The notes beneath the pieces are model-generated. The model worked only from the letters and a program-made list of their open reading frames with translations, was not told the origin of the DNA and made no database searches. Source: Streptomyces sp. TLI_105 (lineage in GTDB: Bacteria > Actinomycetota > Actinomycetes > Streptomycetales > Streptomycetaceae). From it: a DNA stretch of 64,000 bases. The stretch is taken from assembly GCF_900105415.1 (NCBI RefSeq), contig NZ_FNSM01000001.1, forward strand, positions 3,758,501-3,822,500, written 5' to 3'. This document shows, in pieces, positions 60,655 through 64,000 of the stretch; positions within the stretch are counted from its first letter, which is position 1, and every line of letters starts with the position of its first letter. The position numbers and the translations under genes were made by a program.

Positions 60655-61443
60655 CTACGCGCGCGTGAGCCAGTCCCCCAGCCGGGCGAGCAGCTTTTCG
60701 TCGGCCGCGTTCTCGGCGTGGCCCATGCCCCGCTCCAGCCAGAGCTCCGCGTCGCCCGCGGCGGCCAGCATGCGCGGGTGGTCGAGCGGGAAGTACGCGT
60801 CGCGGTCGCCGTGCACGATCAGCAGCGGGGTCGGCGCGATCAGCGGGACCGCCTCCACGGGAGACAGGGGCACGGGGTCCCAGGCCCTGCTGTCGATCCG
60901 GGTGCCGAAGCCGTACCGGCCGACGAGGCGGCCCGCCGGCCGGGTGACCACCCAGTGGAGGCGGCGCATCGGGGCCGTGCCCCGGTAGTACCACCGGGCG
61001 GGCGCGGACACGGCGGCCACCGCGTCGGCGCGGGCCTCCGTCCCCCGCTCCAGGGCCGCCTGGCGCAGGACCACGGAGCCGCCCATGGAGAAGCCGAGCG
61101 TCGCCACGCGCGCGTGGCCGAGGTCACGGGCCCAGCGGACGGCGGCGGACAGGTCGAGGACCTCCCGGTCGCCGACGGTGGAGCGGCCGCCGGAGCGGCC
61201 GTGCCCGCGGAAGGAGAAGGTGACGACGGCCGCGCCGCGCTCCGCGAGGACGCCGGCGGCCCGCCGGACGGCGGGCCGGTCGGCCGCCCCGGTGAAGCCG
61301 TGGGCGAGGACCACCGCCGTATCGGTGACACTTGCCCGTGAGGGTTCGTAAACCGCCTCGATCCGGACACCGTCATCGGTACGCAGCATGGCGCGCCGGG
61401 GCAGCCGGTGATGGACGGAAGTGAGCGAGGAAACATCCACCAT
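60655..61443 (-). CDS. Alpha/beta hydrolase
   Basis: A 262-aa serine hydrolase with the nucleophile elbow GFSMGG (Ser119), an oxyanion HGF-type loop (AHGFTG near 48-53), Asp in VHGDRDAYF and the catalytic His in ERGMGHAENA. Substrate unknown. The ATG at 61443 has GGAGAGGG upstream; the ATG at 61473 has no site. Divergent from glnR. Confidence 0.85.
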   Translation of the reverse strand: MVDVSSLTSVHHRLPRRAMLRTDDGVRIEAVYEPSRASVTDTAVVLAHGFTGAADRPAVRRAAGVLAERGAAVVTFSFRGHGRSGGRSTVGDREVLDLSAAVRWARDLGHARVATLGFSMGGSVVLRQAALERGTEARADAVAAVSAPARWYYRGTAPMRRLHWVVTRPAGRLVGRYGFGTRIDSRAWDPVPLSPVEAVPLIAPTPLLIVHGDRDAYFPLDHPRMLAAAGDAELWLERGMGHAENAADEKLLARLGDWLTRA

Positions 61444-61691
61444 GTGAAATCGGCCCTCTCCCTCGGAACTCATGTCGGCTATTCTGCTGCCAGAGGATCC
61501 GGGCAACGCAGCCCCCGGGTCCTTTTGTGTTTTCCGACCGTTGTTACGGATGGATGAACAAAAGCTCTCGGGGCGCGAGAGCCGCACGTGAGCACACGTA
61601 GACGTCCTCGCAGGGACCGAGGAGGAACCGACGTCATGGACGAGCGAACGACGCACCACGGACCGAAGACGACCTGGGCAGGTGGCGCGCG

Positions 61692-62501
61692 ATGAGTTCA
61701 CTGCTGCTCCTGACCAACGCCCTCCAGCCGTCGACCGAGGTGCTCCCCGCCCTCGGCCTGCTGCTGCACAACGTCCGGGTCGCCCCGGCCGAGGGCCCCG
61801 CCCTCGTGGACACCCCCGGCGCGGACGTGATCCTCGTCGACGGCAGGCGCGACCTCCCGCAGGTGCGCTCGCTCTGCCAGCTGCTGCGCTCCACCGGGCC
61901 CGGCTGTCCGCTGATCCTGGTCGTCACGGAGGGCGGCCTCGCGGCCGTCACCGCCGACTGGGGCATCGACGACGTCCTCCTCGACACGGCGGGCCCCGCC
62001 GAGGTCGAGGCGCGGCTCCGGCTCGCGATGGGCCGCCAGCAGATCGTCTCCGACGACTCCCCGATGGAGATCCGCAACGGCGACCTGTCGGTCGACGAGG
62101 CGACGTACAGCGCGAAGCTCAAGGGCCGGGTCCTGGACCTGACCTTCAAGGAGTTCGAGCTGCTGAAGTACCTGGCCCAGCATCCGGGCCGGGTCTTCAC
62201 GCGCGCCCAGCTCCTCCAGGAGGTGTGGGGGTACGACTACTTCGGCGGCACCCGTACGGTCGACGTCCACGTGCGGCGGCTGCGGGCCAAGCTCGGCCCC
62301 GAGCACGAGTCGCTCATCGGCACCGTCCGGAACGTCGGCTACCGCTTCGTCACGCCCGAGAAGGTGGAGAGGGCGGCGGAGGAGGCCCGCGCCAAGGAGG
62401 GGGCCCGCGCGGGCGGTCGCGTCAAGGACGCCACGGAGGACGTCACCCTTGCGGAGGACAGGAACGTGGCGGATGCCACAGTGCGGCCTGCCGGTAGGTA
62501 G
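61692..62501 (+). CDS. glnR: Nitrogen regulator GlnR
   Basis: A 269-aa OmpR-like regulator that closely matches remembered S. coelicolor GlnR ([19 protein letters not shown] start). The receiver-like domain keeps Asp50 but lacks a typical partner kinase and acidic pair, as known for this orphan regulator. The winged helix (about 130-225, [22 protein letters not shown] in part) is conserved. It controls ammonium uptake and glutamine synthetase genes. It lies just before the LacI gene in the same direction. Confidence 0.95.
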   Translation: MSSLLLLTNALQPSTEVLPALGLLLHNVRVAPAEGPALVDTPGADVILVDGRRDLPQVRSLCQLLRSTGPGCPLILVVTEGGLAAVTADWGIDDVLLDTAGPAEVEARLRLAMGRQQIVSDDSPMEIRNGDLSVDEATYSAKLKGRVLDLTFKEFELLKYLAQHPGRVFTRAQLLQEVWGYDYFGGTRTVDVHVRRLRAKLGPEHESLIGTVRNVGYRFVTPEKVERAAEEARAKEGARAGGRVKDATEDVTLAEDRNVADATVRPAGR

Positions 62502-62525
62502 GTCCCCCCGCGTAGACTTCCGCGC

Positions 62526-63551
62526 GTGGCCAAGGTGACGCGGGATGACGTAGCTCGACTGGCAGGTACTTCTACCGCGGTCGTGAGCTACGTCATCAAC
62601 AACGGACCAAGGCCGGTCGCCCCGGCCACGCGCGAGCGTGTCCTCGCCGCGATCAAGGAGCTGGGCTACCGGCCCGACCGGGTGGCCCAGGCGATGGCCT
62701 CGCGCCGCACCGACCTCATAGGCATGATCGTCCCCGACGCGCGGCAGCCGTTCTTCGGCGAGATGGCGCACGCGGTCGAGCAGGCCGCCGCCGAGCGCGG
62801 GAAGATGGTCCTCGTCGGCAACTCCGACTACCGGACCGAGCGCGAGGTCCACTATCTGCGTGCTTTCCTCGGGATGCGGGTCTCCGGACTGATCCTGGTC
62901 AGCCAGGGCATGAGCGAGCAGGCCGCGAGCGAGATCGAGGCCTGGGACGCGCGCGTGGTGCTGCTGCACGAGCGGCCCGAGGCGATCGACGACGTGGCCG
63001 TCGTGACCGACGACATCGGCGGCGCCCAGCTCGCCACCCGGCACCTCCTGGAGCACGGCCACCCGTACGTGGCGTGCCTCGGCGGCGTCCCGAACACCCC
63101 GGCCGTCGGCGACCCGGTCGCCGACCACGTCGAGGGCTGGCGGCGCGCCATGCTGGAGGCGGGCCGCTCGACCGAGGGCCGGCTCTTCGAGGCCCCGTAC
63201 AACCGGTACGACGCCTATCAGGTCGCCCTGAAGCTGCTCGCCGGGCCCGACAGGCCGCCGGCCATCTTCTGCTCCACCGACGACCAGGCCTTCGGCGTCC
63301 TGCGGGCCGCCCGTGAGCTGCGCATCGAGGTGCCGACGGAGCTGGCGGTCGCGGGCTTCGACGACGTGAAGGAGGCGGCGCTCACCGATCCGCCGCTGAC
63401 CACGATCTCCTCGGACCGCCCGGCGATGGCCCGGGCGGCCGTGGACCTGGTCCTCGACGACTCGGTCCGCGTGTCGGGCTCGCGCCGGGAGCGCGTGAAG
63501 CTCTTCCCGTCGGCCCTGATCGTCCGCCGCTCCTGCGGCTGCCACGGGTAG
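62526..63551 (+). CDS. LacI-family regulator
   Basis: A 341-aa repressor with an N-terminal LacI HTH (about 2-55, [23 protein letters not shown]) and a periplasmic-binding-like ligand domain. It follows glnR by 24 bp, an order found in S. coelicolor (SCO4158), and may respond to a sugar. A short Cys-containing tail (RRSCGCHG) ends it. The ligand is unknown. The GTG at 62526 lacks a strong ribosome site. Confidence 0.9.
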   Translation: MAKVTRDDVARLAGTSTAVVSYVINNGPRPVAPATRERVLAAIKELGYRPDRVAQAMASRRTDLIGMIVPDARQPFFGEMAHAVEQAAAERGKMVLVGNSDYRTEREVHYLRAFLGMRVSGLILVSQGMSEQAASEIEAWDARVVLLHERPEAIDDVAVVTDDIGGAQLATRHLLEHGHPYVACLGGVPNTPAVGDPVADHVEGWRRAMLEAGRSTEGRLFEAPYNRYDAYQVALKLLAGPDRPPAIFCSTDDQAFGVLRAARELRIEVPTELAVAGFDDVKEAALTDPPLTTISSDRPAMARAAVDLVLDDSVRVSGSRRERVKLFPSALIVRRSCGCHG

Positions 63552-63674
63552 AAGCCCCGCAGGGCCCCTCAGAAGACCTGCCGGGCCCGTCTTTATACGG
63601 GACATACGGGGTTCTGTCGGGCTTCTCAGCCGCTCCTCAGACGGTTCTCATGTACGGCTCCGAGAGTCATAGCC

Positions 63675-64000
63675 ATGACGGACTTCCAGGAGCAGCAGCC
63701 GTACCACCCGCCGCAGCCGCCGAGGCCGCCGTACGAGCCGACGCGGCCGATGCAGGCGCCGTACGAGTCCTCGGGGCCGGCGCAGGGGCCGTACGAGCCG
63801 ACGCGGCCGATCACCACCGAGCCGGGCACGACCATCTGGCCCTCGGGCGGTCACGTGCCGCCGCCGGTGGACCCGCCCCTCGTCGCCGCCGTCCCCGCTC
63901 CGGTCCCCTCGCCCCGCCGCCGCGCCAAGCGGGGGGTCGGGCTCATGGCGGCCGTGGCCATCGCGGCCGCGGCGGTCGGCGGCGGCACGGCGACGCTGGT
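63675..64000 (+). CDS. N-terminus of HtrA/trypsin-like serine protease (partial)
   Basis: The frame runs off the window. The 108 visible residues are Pro/Tyr-rich (repeats of PYEPTRP) followed by a basic stop-transfer (PRRRAKR) and a Gly/Ala-rich membrane helix from about 91. This layout is typical of membrane-anchored HtrA-like proteases of Streptomyces, and the position after the glnR-LacI pair fits SCO4157. The catalytic domain is beyond the edge. Confidence 0.75.
   Translation, partial: MTDFQEQQPYHPPQPPRPPYEPTRPMQAPYESSGPAQGPYEPTRPITTEPGTTIWPSGGHVPPPVDPPLVAAVPAPVPSPRRRAKRGVGLMAAVAIAAAAVGGGTATL

Overview
The window is chromosomal DNA from a Streptomyces species. It is very GC-rich with strong third-position GC bias, many GTG starts and a few TTG starts. 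It carries Streptomyces hallmark genes: MsiK, the WhiG anti-sigma factor RsiG, PhoR-PhoP/PhoU, GlnR, Nur and the mycothiol enzyme MshA. From about 11.9 kb to the right edge the gene order matches, from memory, the S. coelicolor block running from SCO4240 (msiK) down to about SCO4157 (a trypsin-like protease).

Layout. 1-3.2 kb: a quinone oxidoreductase, an unknown gene, a lipoprotein and a 150-bp fold-back element flanked by a 5-bp direct repeat (a probable MITE). 3.2-11.65 kb: an actinomycete integrative and conjugative element of the pSAM2 type. It has a GntR/KorSA-like repressor with three identical operator palindromes over a divergent control region, an FtsK-like DNA translocase, Spd-like small membrane proteins, a GGDEF diguanylate cyclase, a zinc-ribbon protein, an HUH Rep, Xis and a tyrosine integrase that abuts the 3' end of a tRNA-Thr(UGU) gene. 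The other attachment site is not visible in the window. 11.9-16 kb: msiK, a nucleotidyltransferase and a DoxX protein. 16.2-18.5 kb: a two-gene unit of unknown function (547-aa protein plus NUDIX hydrolase) that looks like an accessory insertion. 18.5-23.1 kb: rlmB, cysS, ispF, ispD, carD. 23.8-27.7 kb: lipoprotein, phoP-phoR facing phoU across a doubled PHO box, and a tiny Cys-rich peptide. 27.7-36.9 kb: acetyltransferase, secreted proteins, gpmA, an MFS exporter, an MBL hydrolase with divergent AraC regulator, ybjN-mshA and a methyltransferase. 37.2-41.4 kb: NlpC/P60 hydrolase, receiver-SpoIIE phosphatase and an HTH-HbhA-like-DUF2516 operon.

41.4-49.7 kb is more variable: AraC, VOC and DinB proteins, a repeat-rich intergenic region, a MarR-MFS pair, a truncated WYL-type regulator, a HelR/HelD-type RNA polymerase ATPase behind a palindrome, TetR and an Eis-like acetyltransferase. 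49.7-64 kb returns to conserved housekeeping and regulatory genes: rsiG, dtd, ygfZ-like, nur, nitrobindin, three tandem membrane paralogues, DsrE, DUF3099, DUF1416, thiosulfate sulfurtransferase with a cysteine-bearing leader peptide, DUF2993, a MoaD-like protein, an alpha/beta hydrolase, glnR, a LacI regulator and the start of a serine protease.

Two themes connect genes. Nutrient sensing is concentrated here (phosphate PhoRP/PhoU, nitrogen GlnR, nickel Nur, sulfur leader peptide, sugar uptake ATPase MsiK). Cyclic di-GMP appears twice: a diguanylate cyclase on the integrated element and the c-di-GMP-dependent anti-sigma factor RsiG on the chromosome. The second gives a testable route by which the element could affect host sporulation.
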